Positions 1 through 8,305 of a stretch of DNA of 64,000 bases are shown piece after piece; position 1 is the stretch's first letter, and each line of letters opens with the position of its first letter. Where the stretch lies: the NCBI RefSeq assembly GCF_036240795.1, contig NZ_CP108454.1, positions 496,001-560,000 of the forward strand. The letters are read 5' to 3'. The position numbers and the translations under genes are program-made. The notes beneath the pieces are model-generated. The model saw nothing but the letters and a program-made list of their open reading frames with translations, was not told where the DNA came from and did not search any database. Origin of the DNA: Streptomyces sp. NBC_01268 (lineage in GTDB: Bacteria > Actinomycetota > Actinomycetes > Streptomycetales > Streptomycetaceae).

Positions 1-2
1 TC

Positions 3-1118
3 GAGTCGTGGTGGTTCTTCCTCTTCCGCTTCCTCACCGGCTTCGGCATCGGCGGCGAGTACGCGGCCATCAACTCCGCGATCGACGAGCTGATCCCGTC
101 CCTCTACCGGGGACGGGTCGACCTGATCATCAACGGCAGCTACTGGCTGGGCGCCATCGGCGGCGCCCTCCTGTCGATCGTCATGCTGGACACCGACATC
201 TTCCCGAAGGACCTCGGCTGGCGACTCAGCTTCGCCCTCGGCGTCGTCCTCGGCCTGGTCATCCTGCTGGTACGCCGGCACGTCCCGGAGAGTCCACGCT
301 GGCAGTTCATCCACGGCCACGAGAAGGAGGCCGACGAGCTGGTCACCTCCGTGGAGCGGGAGATCGAGGCCGAGAAGGGCACGGAGCTGCCGCCGCCGGC
401 CGGCGAGATCACCGTCCACCAGCGCAAGAGCATCGGCTTCGGCACGATCGCGAAGACGGTCTTCGGCCTCTACCCGCGCCGCGCCGTCCTCGGGCTGGCC
501 CTCTTCATCGGGCAGGCGTTCCTCTACAACGCGATCACCTTCGGCTTCGGCACCATCCTCATCACCTTCTTCGACGTGCCGACCGGCAGCACCGGCTACT
601 ACTTCGCCGTGATCGCGGCGGGCAACTTCCTGGGGCCGTTGCTGCTCGGCCGGCTCTTCGACACCGTCGGCCGCCGGATCATGATCACAGCCACCTACCT
701 GCTGTCGGGCCTCCTGCTCTTCGGGACGGCCTGGCTCTTCGGCCGGGGCTCGCTGACGGCGACGACCCTGACCGCCTGCTGGTGCGTGGTGCTCTTCTTC
801 GCCTCGACAGGCGCCTCCAGCGCCTATCTGACGGTCTCCGAGATCTTCCCGATGGAGACCCGTGCCATGGCCATCGCCTTCTTCTACGCGCTGGGGACGG
901 CGGCCGGCGGCATCACCGGCCCGCTGGTCTTCGCCGAGCTGACCGAGTCGGGGGTGGTCGGGGACACCGTGCTGGCCTTCCAGATCGGGGCCGCGCTGAT
1001 GTGCGCGGCGGGGATCGTGGCCGCCTTCCTGGCGGTGAACGCGGAGCGCCGCTCGCTGGAGGACATCGCCGCGCCGCTCTCGGCGGTGCGGGACGGGGAG
1101 GAATCCACCCGGGGCTGA
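3..1118 (+). CDS. MFS transporter, 3' part (5' end outside window)
   Basis: Polytopic membrane transporter of the major facilitator superfamily; the reading frame is open at the left edge, so about 371 C-terminal residues are visible. Near the beginning, GFGIGGEYAAINSAIDE followed by an LIPSLYRGR stretch is the helix 4-5 signature of sugar/organic-acid type MFS carriers. Further on, the RLFDTVGRR loop is the repeat of the family D-x-x-G-R-R motif, followed by four to five more hydrophobic helices (for example around 690-800 and 880-1030). The charged loop at about 300-430 is the usual central cytoplasmic loop. The substrate cannot be told from the sequence. It converges on the M20 peptidase gene with a 25-bp gap and no obvious hairpin. 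Confidence 0.85.
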   Translation, partial: ESWWFFLFRFLTGFGIGGEYAAINSAIDELIPSLYRGRVDLIINGSYWLGAIGGALLSIVMLDTDIFPKDLGWRLSFALGVVLGLVILLVRRHVPESPRWQFIHGHEKEADELVTSVEREIEAEKGTELPPPAGEITVHQRKSIGFGTIAKTVFGLYPRRAVLGLALFIGQAFLYNAITFGFGTILITFFDVPTGSTGYYFAVIAAGNFLGPLLLGRLFDTVGRRIMITATYLLSGLLLFGTAWLFGRGSLTATTLTACWCVVLFFASTGASSAYLTVSEIFPMETRAMAIAFFYALGTAAGGITGPLVFAELTESGVVGDTVLAFQIGAALMCAAGIVAAFLAVNAERRSLEDIAAPLSAVRDGEESTRG

Positions 1119-1143
1119 GCCGCCGGGACGGGACCCGTGTGCC

Positions 1144-2334
1144 TCAGCCGCCGAGGAGTTCGAGGACGGCCCGCCGGTAGACCCCGTAGACCCGCGGCAG
1201 TTCGGCCAGGTGGGCGCTTTCGTCGATGCCGTGGAGCCCCTCGTACGGGACACCGAAGCCGGCCGTCGCCGCGATGCCCTCCCCCGCCAGCAGATTCCCG
1301 ATGTTGGACGGGCCTGCGGTCTTCGCCCGGACCTTGAGGCCCTCCTCCGCGGCGGCGCGGAGGAGGGCGGCTGCCGGCTGTTCGTCCTCGGTGAGGCGGA
1401 ACGGCGGCCATGCGGCGACCGGGCTGACGTCGGTGGGGGCGGGGGCGGGCAGTTCGGTGTCGAGCGCGGTGACGGCCTCGCGTACGAGGGTCTCGGCGGC
1501 GGCGGCGTCGAAGCCGGGGGTGGTGCGGATGTCGACATGGATGTCGACCCGGTCCGGGGTGACGGAGAATCCCTGGCCGCCGTGGAAGGCGGTGACCGTC
1601 AGCTTCGGCGGCAGCGGGAACCCCGGGGCGTCCTCGGTGCCGGGCAGGCCGGCGGCGTCCAGGAGGCGTACGAGGTGGGCGCCGCGGGTGACGGCGCCGA
1701 CGGTGGTCCCGCGGGATCCGGAGTGACCGGAGGGGGCGTGCACGGTGATCGTGGCCCGCCACAGGCCCCGGCCGCCGACCACGACCTCGTCGATGCCGGG
1801 GTAGCCGATCAGCACCCCGGCGGGGCGGACCGCGTCCGGGTCGGCCAGGTAGGCGCGGGCGCCGCCGAAGCCGCCGGTGTGCTCGTCGACGTCCAGGAGG
1901 ACGGCGAGACCGCCCGCGAGTCGGGGTGCGCGGGGGGCGAGGTCGGCGGCGATGTGGCAGAACATCGCGGCGGCCAGCTTGGAGTCCGCCGCTCCCCGGC
2001 CGCGCAGCCGGCCGTCGACGACGTCGCCGCAGGCCGGCGGGAACGTCCAGGCGGTCTCGTCGCCGTACGGGGCGGTGTCCACGCACGCGTCCAGCGTCCA
2101 CCACGGCCCCGGACGCCCGCCGGGGATCTCCACCAGCAGCCCCACCGGGTCGCCCGCCGCGTCGTGCAGGCGCCGGTGGGGCAGATCGCGGACGGCGAGC
2201 CAGTCCTCCAGCACGCCCAGGACGGGCCCGTACGCGTCGATGCCGCCCCGGCTCGGACGCCGGACCAGCTCCTGGGCCAGCTCGACGACGGATGCCGTGG
2301 TGGCCTCGTCCGCACCCCGAAGGCTCTCGTTCAC
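1144..2334 (-). CDS. M20-family metallopeptidase (ArgE/DapE/carboxypeptidase type)
   Basis: Cytoplasmic zinc-dependent amidohydrolase/exopeptidase, 396 residues from a GTG start preceded by a GGGGAG ribosome site; longer ORF extensions upstream have no family similarity. Family landmarks are in order: GRGAADSK (bridging Asp117), LDVDEHTGGFGG (catalytic Glu151), and HAPSGHSGS of the dimerisation domain. The usual first ligand motif H-x-D is read here as DACVDTAP, so the ligand position holds Cys84 with Asp86 retained. That could be a Cys-ligated variant or an impaired enzyme. Substrate unknown (N-acyl amino acid or dipeptide is typical). It is transcribed away from the lanthipeptide genes, and nothing links it to leader-peptide removal beyond adjacency. 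Confidence 0.8.
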   Translation of the reverse strand: MNESLRGADEATTASVVELAQELVRRPSRGGIDAYGPVLGVLEDWLAVRDLPHRRLHDAAGDPVGLLVEIPGGRPGPWWTLDACVDTAPYGDETAWTFPPACGDVVDGRLRGRGAADSKLAAAMFCHIAADLAPRAPRLAGGLAVLLDVDEHTGGFGGARAYLADPDAVRPAGVLIGYPGIDEVVVGGRGLWRATITVHAPSGHSGSRGTTVGAVTRGAHLVRLLDAAGLPGTEDAPGFPLPPKLTVTAFHGGQGFSVTPDRVDIHVDIRTTPGFDAAAAETLVREAVTALDTELPAPAPTDVSPVAAWPPFRLTEDEQPAAALLRAAAEEGLKVRAKTAGPSNIGNLLAGEGIAATAGFGVPYEGLHGIDESAHLAELPRVYGVYRRAVLELLGG

Positions 2335-2668
2335 GCTTCTCCCCACCCTGTCGGTCGTGTCGTACCGGTACCGCGCGGACGGCTGCCATCCTCTCCGCCG
2401 CCGGGCGGACGCGCGCACCCCCGCCGACGGGGAACGTTTCCTTCCGCGTCCCGCGTCCGCGACGCCGCACGGCCGGCCCGTCCCCGCGGCCGCCGCCGCC
2501 GGGGACATTGCCCGGGGCGGCCACTCCCAGGGGCAGCACCCATGCCCTCTTGTCAGCACGTACGCCCCTCCCTACCGTGGTCCAGCGAGTCCTTGGCCCA
2601 CCGGGTCCACCGGCCCGTGCCGGCCATTTCCTGTTCCTCAGCGCACGACAGACATATGGAGGCGTCAC
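2335..2668. promoter_or_regulatory. Divergent promoter region, M20 peptidase / lanthipeptide locus
   Basis: This 334-bp non-coding stretch separates two divergent genes and must hold the promoters of both. It is GC-rich. I could not assign a convincing -35/-10 pair or operator. The only clear signal is the GGAGG ribosome site at 2658-2662 just before the precursor ATG. Confidence 0.45.
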
Positions 2669-2851
2669 ATGCCCGTAGCCGTGCCGGACGTTCTGGAAGT
2701 CGACGGTTTCCGCGACGCGGGTCCGTTGGAGATCGACGACGAGGCGATCGTGTTCGAGGACGACGACCGCAGCGACCGTGAGTACTCGGCGTGTCTTGCC
2801 GACCCCTGGGTGACCGCCACCACCCGGTTCGCCTGTGATCTGAACTCCTGA
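2669..2851 (+). CDS. Lanthipeptide precursor peptide (class III/IV type)
   Basis: 60-residue peptide starting at an ATG seven nucleotides after a GGAGG ribosome site. The first ~38 residues are a strongly acidic leader (D/E-rich, with the hydrophobic patches VPDVLEVDGF and EAIVFE that leader-dependent lanthionine synthetases could bind). The C-terminal ~22 residues carry the Ser/Thr and Cys residues needed for thioether rings: Ser40, Cys42, Thr49, Thr51, Thr52, Cys56, Ser60. The stop lies 2 nt before the synthetase start, so the two are translationally coupled. With two cysteines, at most two lanthionine/methyllanthionine (or labionin) rings can form. Thr49/51/52 to Cys56 is a likely C-terminal ring. 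The core boundary is inferred; no double-Gly or other standard cleavage motif is visible. Confidence 0.8.
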   Translation: MPVAVPDVLEVDGFRDAGPLEIDDEAIVFEDDDRSDREYSACLADPWVTATTRFACDLNS

Positions 2852-2853
2852 CG

Positions 2854-5460
2854 GTGGCCGTTTCCATCACCGGCCGCATCGGTGGGGCCGATGACACGTG
2901 GACGTATCTGAGCGATCCGCGGATGCCGGCGATGGAACACGGCTGGAAACTGCACGTCTCGGCGCGTCCCGGCGACCTCGACACCGTGATCCGGCTGGTC
3001 CTGCCCGTGCTGGAGCGGCACGTCTGCCACGCGAAGTTCGCGCGTGACCCGGAGACGCTGCGCCGCCTCAACTCCGGTGGGGTGAGCGCCGGAGCCGTCG
3101 GCAAGGCGATCACCGTGTACCCGTCGGACGGGACCGTGGTCGAGGTCGCCCGGGAACTCGCCGCCGTGCTGCGCGACCGGGAGGGCCCGCGGGTCGTCAG
3201 CGACCGGCGGGTCGACCCGAGGGCTCCGGTCTACTACCGGTACGGCCCGTTCACGGGCGAGTACCGGACCGGCCGGAGCGGACGGCTCGAGTCCGTCATG
3301 ACCGGGCCGGACGGCCGGATCTTCGACGGCCTGGCCGTCGGACGCTACCGGTGCCCGCCGTGGGCCGAGGACCCCTTCGACGCCGGCGGCGGAAACGCTG
3401 CCGAGCCGTCCGGCCCCGGCTTCGGCGGCGGACGCTACACGGTCACCGCCGGCATCGCGCGCTCGGCCCGGGGCAACGTCTACCGCGCGGTCGACCGCGC
3501 CCTCGGGCTCCCCGTGGTCGTCAAGCAGGCACGGGCCTTCGTGGGCGAGGACGAAGCCGGTACGGACGGCCGCCACCGGCTCCGCAACGAGCGCGTGGTC
3601 CTCACCGCGCTCGACGGCGTCACGGGCGTGCCGCGTGCGCTGGACTACTTCGCCCACCAGTCGGACGAGTACCTGGTGATGAGCAGCTGCGGCGACCGGG
3701 ACCTGCGCAGGGAGGTCCTGCGCGACGGCCCCTACCGGGACGACGGCACCCGTCCGGTGCGCGCCCTGTCCGACCTCGCCTCCCGGCTGCTCGGCGTCCT
3801 GGACGCCGTCCACGGCCGGAACGTGGTCGTCCGCGACCTCAAACCCGACAACGTCGTGCTCGACGACTCGGGCCCCGGCCACTGCCACCTGATCGACTTC
3901 GGCATCAGCGAATGGAACGGCGACGGTCCGGGAGGCGCGACCCCGGGATACAGCGAACCGGTTCTGCGCGGGACCGGTCCGGCCACCCCCGCCGACGACC
4001 ACTACTCCCTCGGCGCGACCCTCTTCTTCGCCGCCACCGGCATGGACCCGGTGATCGTCGACGCCGACCACGAGGTCAACCGGGACCGGACCCTGGCCTG
4101 CCTGGCATGGGCGCTGCCCGGGCGCGCCCACCGGGAGATCCGGGCGTCGATCACCGGTCTCCTCAGCTTCGACCCGGCGGTACGGACCGCCGCCGCCGGC
4201 CGGCTGCGCACGGGCGCGGCCGGAACCGCGCGGCGGCCCGCGCGTCCCCGGATCGACAGCGCACTGCTGGACGAGATCGTCGAGCACACCACCGCGTACT
4301 GCGTCGCGGAAGCCCGGGCGATCGTGGACCCGGAGCGGGCCGCGCACTTGAACGTCCCCACCTCGATCGACGTCTACGGCGGCAGCTCGGGACTCGGGCT
4401 GGAACTCCTCCGGCACGCGCACCGGCCCCCGGTCCGTTCGGCGGTCACGGCGCTGGCCCGGTGGACCGCTGATCAGTCGAGGAACCTGTCGCCCGGCTTC
4501 TACACGGGCCGCACCGGCGTCGAACTCTTCCTCGCGGAGGCCGGGGCGGAGGCCGGGGCGGAGGCCGGGACGGCGGGGGCGGCAACGCCGTCGGACGCGG
4601 GCTCGGAGTCGCGGTCGGGCGCGGACTCCCCCGCGCGGCCCGGGCACCCCGGCCTCCCGGACCGTGCACCGGACGGCGGCCCCCCGGAGGCGGACCTGAT
4701 CGCGGGTGCCGCCGGCATCGGGCTCGGGCGGCTCCTGCTCGCCCGGCACGCCCTCCGGGGCGGTGACCGAACCGCCGCGGACGGGCACCTCGCCGTCGCC
4801 GCCGCGTGCGACCGGATGCTGGCGTCCGGCACCGCCCGGCTGACCCCGGCCGGTCCGGTCACGGCCGGCAGCGCCGCACTCCGCGAGGGCCTCGCGCACG
4901 GGGAGGCGGGGGTCGCCTGCTTCCTGCTCGAATACGGCGCCGTGACCGGGGACCCCGATGCGACCAGCCGCTCCGAGCAGGCCGCCGCGCGCCTGGCCGC
5001 CGTGACGCCGGACATCATCGCGGCGGCCGCCGCGCCGGGGGCGACCCGCCGGTACGGCTCGTGGTGCCGGGGGCTCGCCGGCATCGGGACCGTACTCCTC
5101 CGGGCCGCCGTACACCTCGACGATCCCGGGTACCTCGACCTGGCCCAGCGGGCCGCGCGCGCCTGCGCCGTACTGGCGCCCCGGATGCCGCTGGTCACGC
5201 AGTGCTGCGGCCTGGCCGGAGTGGGCGACCTGATGGTGGACGTCGCCGACGCGTCCGGGTCCGAGGAGTTCCGGGACGCCGCCGAGACCGTCGCCCTGCT
5301 CATCCTGAGCCGCAGCGGCGGCAGTTGGTCGCGGCCCGTGTTCCCGGACACCGGGCTGGCCCGGTCGAGCGCCACCTGGGCCGGTGGCTCCGCGGGCGTG
5401 CTGGCCTTCTTCAGACGGCTGCGCGACCGGGGCGGTCCGCGGCTCGGCCTCCTCGCCTGA
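2854..5460 (+). CDS. lanL: Class IV-like lanthionine synthetase LanL (lyase-kinase-cyclase)
   Basis: 868-residue three-domain enzyme that would phosphorylate Ser/Thr of the neighbouring precursor, eliminate phosphate and cyclise Cys onto the dehydroamino acids. The N-terminal ~190 residues match the phospho-Ser/Thr lyase domain (GWKLHVSA with Lys32 and His34; an LNSGG...GKAITVYP block near residue 80-100). Residues ~205-470 are a Ser/Thr kinase: Lys224 in VVVKQA, catalytic Asp328 in VRDLKPDN, and Asp348 of the DFG. Residues ~480-868 are a LanC-like cyclase with SWCRGLAG (Cys738) and TQCCGLAG (Cys784, Cys785). These give a plausible zinc site, favouring class IV (LanL) over zinc-less class III LanKC. 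The cyclase carries an Ala/Glu/Gly-rich insert at about 560-620. The GTG start is 2 nt after the precursor stop with no ribosome site of its own. No dedicated protease or exporter is adjacent. Confidence 0.88.
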   Translation: MAVSITGRIGGADDTWTYLSDPRMPAMEHGWKLHVSARPGDLDTVIRLVLPVLERHVCHAKFARDPETLRRLNSGGVSAGAVGKAITVYPSDGTVVEVARELAAVLRDREGPRVVSDRRVDPRAPVYYRYGPFTGEYRTGRSGRLESVMTGPDGRIFDGLAVGRYRCPPWAEDPFDAGGGNAAEPSGPGFGGGRYTVTAGIARSARGNVYRAVDRALGLPVVVKQARAFVGEDEAGTDGRHRLRNERVVLTALDGVTGVPRALDYFAHQSDEYLVMSSCGDRDLRREVLRDGPYRDDGTRPVRALSDLASRLLGVLDAVHGRNVVVRDLKPDNVVLDDSGPGHCHLIDFGISEWNGDGPGGATPGYSEPVLRGTGPATPADDHYSLGATLFFAATGMDPVIVDADHEVNRDRTLACLAWALPGRAHREIRASITGLLSFDPAVRTAAAGRLRTGAAGTARRPARPRIDSALLDEIVEHTTAYCVAEARAIVDPERAAHLNVPTSIDVYGGSSGLGLELLRHAHRPPVRSAVTALARWTADQSRNLSPGFYTGRTGVELFLAEAGAEAGAEAGTAGAATPSDAGSESRSGADSPARPGHPGLPDRAPDGGPPEADLIAGAAGIGLGRLLLARHALRGGDRTAADGHLAVAAACDRMLASGTARLTPAGPVTAGSAALREGLAHGEAGVACFLLEYGAVTGDPDATSRSEQAAARLAAVTPDIIAAAAAPGATRRYGSWCRGLAGIGTVLLRAAVHLDDPGYLDLAQRAARACAVLAPRMPLVTQCCGLAGVGDLMVDVADASGSEEFRDAAETVALLILSRSGGSWSRPVFPDTGLARSSATWAGGSAGVLAFFRRLRDRGGPRLGLLA

Positions 5461-5469
5461 CCGGCGCTC

Positions 5470-6156
5470 TCAACCGGCGTGACCGAGACGCTCCCTCGGG
5501 GGTGCCGCGTGCGCGGGAGCCGTCCGGGGGACGAGGCCGCGGACGCCGGCGGCCAGCGCCCAGAGCAGGACCGGGAAGGCGGCGACCCGTTCCATGCCTC
5601 CCATGCCGAGACCGAGGTAGTGGTGGGAGAGGAACAGCCCGAGGGCCGTGACGGCCGCGGCTCCCAGCAGGCCGGTGCCCCACCGCAGGGGGGCCGGCGT
5701 GCGTTCCGCCAGGGCGGAACCCGCCAGGATCAGACCGATGTTGCCCGTCGCCATGATGAGCAGGGCTCCCAGGACGTGCAGGTTCTCGTCGACGTCCGCG
5801 GGAGCGAGCCCGACCAGCACGAATCCCGCCCCGGCGCCGGCGAGCAGCAGGCGGGCCACGGCAGCGGTCCGGCCACGGCGCCACAGGGCACCTCCGGTCA
5901 GGACCGCGCCGACGACGAGCAGCACCCCCAGGGCGACGAACGAACCGTTCATCAGACCGTGCTCCGGAGAACACACGTAGCGCGGCTCGGGCTCCGACTG
6001 CAGGGCGCAGTGGGCGTTCCCCAAGTCGCTGATGTTGTTCCGCGCCCAGCTGAACGGTCTCGCCCAAGCCGACTCCGTCATCACGTGGACGACGAAGAAC
6101 TGCACCACGCCCACGATCCAAGCCGCGCACCCGATCCGGACCCTCACCCTGTCCAC
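5470..6156 (-). CDS. DUF998-family membrane protein
   Basis: 228-residue integral membrane protein with six predicted helices. An N-terminal helix (near AAWIVGVVQFFVV) is followed by the DUF998 hallmark NNISDLG in the first extracytoplasmic loop, then five more hydrophobic stretches. Function of the family is unknown. Cysteines in the first loop (HCALQS and VCSPEHG) could pair outside the membrane. The gene converges on lanL with only 9 bp between stops, so it is not part of the lanthipeptide transcript; treating it as an exporter would be speculation. Confidence 0.75.
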   Translation of the reverse strand: MDRVRVRIGCAAWIVGVVQFFVVHVMTESAWARPFSWARNNISDLGNAHCALQSEPEPRYVCSPEHGLMNGSFVALGVLLVVGAVLTGGALWRRGRTAAVARLLLAGAGAGFVLVGLAPADVDENLHVLGALLIMATGNIGLILAGSALAERTPAPLRWGTGLLGAAAVTALGLFLSHHYLGLGMGGMERVAAFPVLLWALAAGVRGLVPRTAPAHAAPPRERLGHAG

Positions 6157-6248
6157 CTTCCGCTCCGTGAATCCCGTGCGGACAGCTGATCATCCGCCGA
6201 GGAGCCCGGGCACGCCGACGAGCCCCCTGGGGCGGGGTGGGGCAGGCC

Positions 6249-7112
6249 CTACCGCGGGTCGGCCGACTCGCTCGCCTGCGCGCCCCGTCGGGGATGCGGG
6301 TCGGCCTCGGCCGTGCCCAGACTCCCGAGCAGGCGCAGTCCGTCCTCGGCGGGGGTGCCGGGGGCCGCGGACAGCACCAGGAGTTCCGTGCCGGACGCGT
6401 CCGGGAGGGCGAAGTTCTCCTGGTGGAGTTCCAGGAGTCCGACGAGCGGGTGCCGGTACGCCTTGCGCCCGTGGGCGCGGGCGCGCACGTCGGCGCGGGC
6501 CCACAGACGGCGGAAGCGTTCGCTGCCCATGGACAGTTCACCGATGAGGGAGGCGAGCCGGGGGTCGTCGGGGTACGTCCCGGCGGCCAGGCGCAGGTGG
6601 CCGACCACGTCGAGGGTGCAGGTGTCCCAGTCCGCGTAGAGGCCGTGTTCGGCCTCCTCCAGGAAGAGGTGCCGGGCGATGTTGAGGCCCGGCAGCGGGC
6701 GGCCGAAGAGGAGTCCGGCGAGGCGGTTCCCGGCGAGGACGTCCAGGCGGTGGTTCATGATCAGCGCCGGTGCGCCGGCGACCAGGTCGAGGACGCGCAG
6801 GAGCTCCGGCCGGATCCGCTCGCCCGGCGTCCTGGCGGGGCGGCGGGGCTGCCGGGCGAGCCGGTCGAGGTGACCGCGCTCGGTCTCGTCGAGGCCGAGG
6901 ACACGGGCGAGGGCGTCGAGGACCTGCCCGGAGGGCTGGGTCGCGCGGCCCTGTTCGAGGCGCACGTAGTAGTCGACGCTGACCCCTGACAGGTGCGCGA
7001 CCTCTTCGCGGCGCAGGCCCGCGACCCGGCGGCGGGAGTCGGTGGGGATGCCGACGGACGCCGGGTCCACTCGGGCGCGACGGGTGCGCAGGAAGCCTGC
7101 CAGATCGTCCAT
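6249..7112 (-). CDS. MmyB-like helix-turn-helix transcriptional regulator
   Basis: 287-residue DNA-binding protein. The N-terminal ~80 residues form an XRE-type helix-turn-helix with the typical RRRVAGLRREEVAHLSGVS and YYVRLEQGR segments. The remainder matches the MmyB-type ligand-binding domain (NHRLDVLAGNRLAGLLF; RHLFLEEAEHGLYADW; RLWARADVRAR; LVGLLELHQENFALP). These regulators commonly sit divergent to the short-chain or flavodoxin-type oxidoreductase they control. Here the partner is the quinone-reductase-like gene starting at 7250, with a 137-bp shared promoter region. The effector is unknown. Confidence 0.87.
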   Translation of the reverse strand: MDDLAGFLRTRRARVDPASVGIPTDSRRRVAGLRREEVAHLSGVSVDYYVRLEQGRATQPSGQVLDALARVLGLDETERGHLDRLARQPRRPARTPGERIRPELLRVLDLVAGAPALIMNHRLDVLAGNRLAGLLFGRPLPGLNIARHLFLEEAEHGLYADWDTCTLDVVGHLRLAAGTYPDDPRLASLIGELSMGSERFRRLWARADVRARAHGRKAYRHPLVGLLELHQENFALPDASGTELLVLSAAPGTPAEDGLRLLGSLGTAEADPHPRRGAQASESADPR

Positions 7113-7249
7113 CGCTCCAGTATGGCTTCGCCCGCGCCGGCGAGGGTGGCCCTGCCGGTACCAGGAAGTCCCGTCCTACGGAAGAGGAGCCCCTGAACAC
7201 CGGGCGCCGCGACGGCCAGGATCGGGGCATCCGATGCGAAGGAGTTCCC

Positions 7250-8030
7250 ATGAAGACGCTGATCGTCCACGCCCACCCGGAGCCGAGGTCGCTCAACAGC
7301 TCGCTGAAGGACCTCGCGGTGTCCACGCTGGAGGCCGCCGGGCACGAGGTGCGGGTGAGTGATCTGTACGCGATGCAGTGGAAGGCGGTCGTGGACGCCG
7401 AGGACTACGGCTCCCACGCTTCGAGTCCGCTGAGGGTGGCCCTGGACTCGGGCCGGGCCTTCGAGGCAGGGGCGCTCACCGCGGACGTCCGCGCCGAGCA
7501 GGAGAAGCTGCTGTGGGCCGACACGATCATCTTCCAGTTCCCGCTGTGGTGGTACTCGATGCCCGCGATCCTCAAGGGCTGGGTGGACCGGGTGTTCACC
7601 TACCGCTTCGCGTACGGCGTCGGCGAGCACAGCGACACCAAGTACGGCGAGCGATTCCCGCGAGGGCACCCTCGCGGGCAGGCGGGCCCTGCTGTCGGTG
7701 ACCGTCGGCGGGCCGGAGTCGCACTACTCCGCTCGCGGGATCAACGGCCCCATCGACGATCTGCTGTTCCCGATGCAGCACGGCGTCCTCTACTACCCGG
7801 GCGTCGAGGTGCTGCCCCCGTTCGTGCTGCACGGCGTCGACCGGATGGGCGTCGAGGAGTTCCCGGAGGTCGCCAAGGCGTGGGAGGAGCGCCTGCTCAC
7901 CCTGGAGTCGACCGAGCCGATCGCGTTCCGGCGGCAGAACTTCGGTGACTACGAGATCCCCTCGCTGCACCTGAAGGAGGGTCTGGAGCCCGCGGGCCGT
8001 ACGGGTTTCGGGCTGCACGTACGCGGCTGA
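7250..8030 (+). pseudogene. NAD(P)H oxidoreductase (flavodoxin-fold, YwrO/KefF type), frameshifted
   Basis: The reading frame opening with MKTLIVHAHPEP, after an AAGGAG ribosome site, matches flavodoxin-fold NAD(P)H:quinone reductases. It shows SLNSSLKDLA, ADTIIFQFPLWWYSMPAILKG and the VDRVFTYRFAYG segment. Family similarity breaks at about residue 136 and resumes in the +1 frame as LLSVTVGGPESHYSARG, continuing to the TGA at 8028-8030 (HGVDRMG and the rest of the usual C-terminus). The shift maps to the CCC run at 7657-7659; dropping one C restores a single ~259-residue enzyme. Either a recent inactivation or a sequencing error. It would be FMN-binding, cytosolic and controlled by the divergent MmyB-like regulator. 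Confidence 0.8.
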
Positions 8031-8046
8031 ACACGGGCACCGGACC

Positions 8047-8196
8047 TCATCGGGCGGCGCGGGCGGCGCGCCGGGTGAGGTATCCGCCGTCGAGGTTGCC
8101 GACCCGGTGGCCGAGCCGGGCCGGCTGCCGGGCGGCGGTGTGGCCGCGGATGCCGACCTGGGAGTAGACGATCACCGGGCGGTCCGTCAGAGGCCC
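8047..8196 (-). pseudogene. Rhodanese-domain remnant
   Basis: About 49 codons resemble the C-terminal rhodanese module of CoA-disulfide-reductase-like flavoproteins: LTDRPVIVYSQVGIRGHTAA followed by RLGHRVGNLDGGYL. The rest of the enzyme is missing upstream. The residue where the active-site Cys normally sits (YCQVG) is Ser here. The fragment ends close behind the frameshifted oxidoreductase, suggesting deletion scars in this interval. Confidence 0.6.
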
Positions 8197-8305
8197 CACC
8201 CGCGGAGCCGAACGGCCCCTGCGCGCCGCCGTGAATCCTTTTCCGTCCCCGCCGCCTCTTGTGGGTGCACCGGCCGCAAGGGGCCGGCGGAACCAGGAGG
8301 ACACC

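Noticed and set aside
2665..5115. 816-codon open frame antisense to lanL
   Set aside because: No family similarity, biased Gly/Arg/Val composition typical of antisense frames in high-GC DNA; the sense strand has clear kinase, lyase and cyclase motifs.
5470..6156. DUF998 gene as lanthipeptide exporter or immunity gene
   Set aside because: Convergent to lanL, not co-transcribed, and the family has no known transport role.
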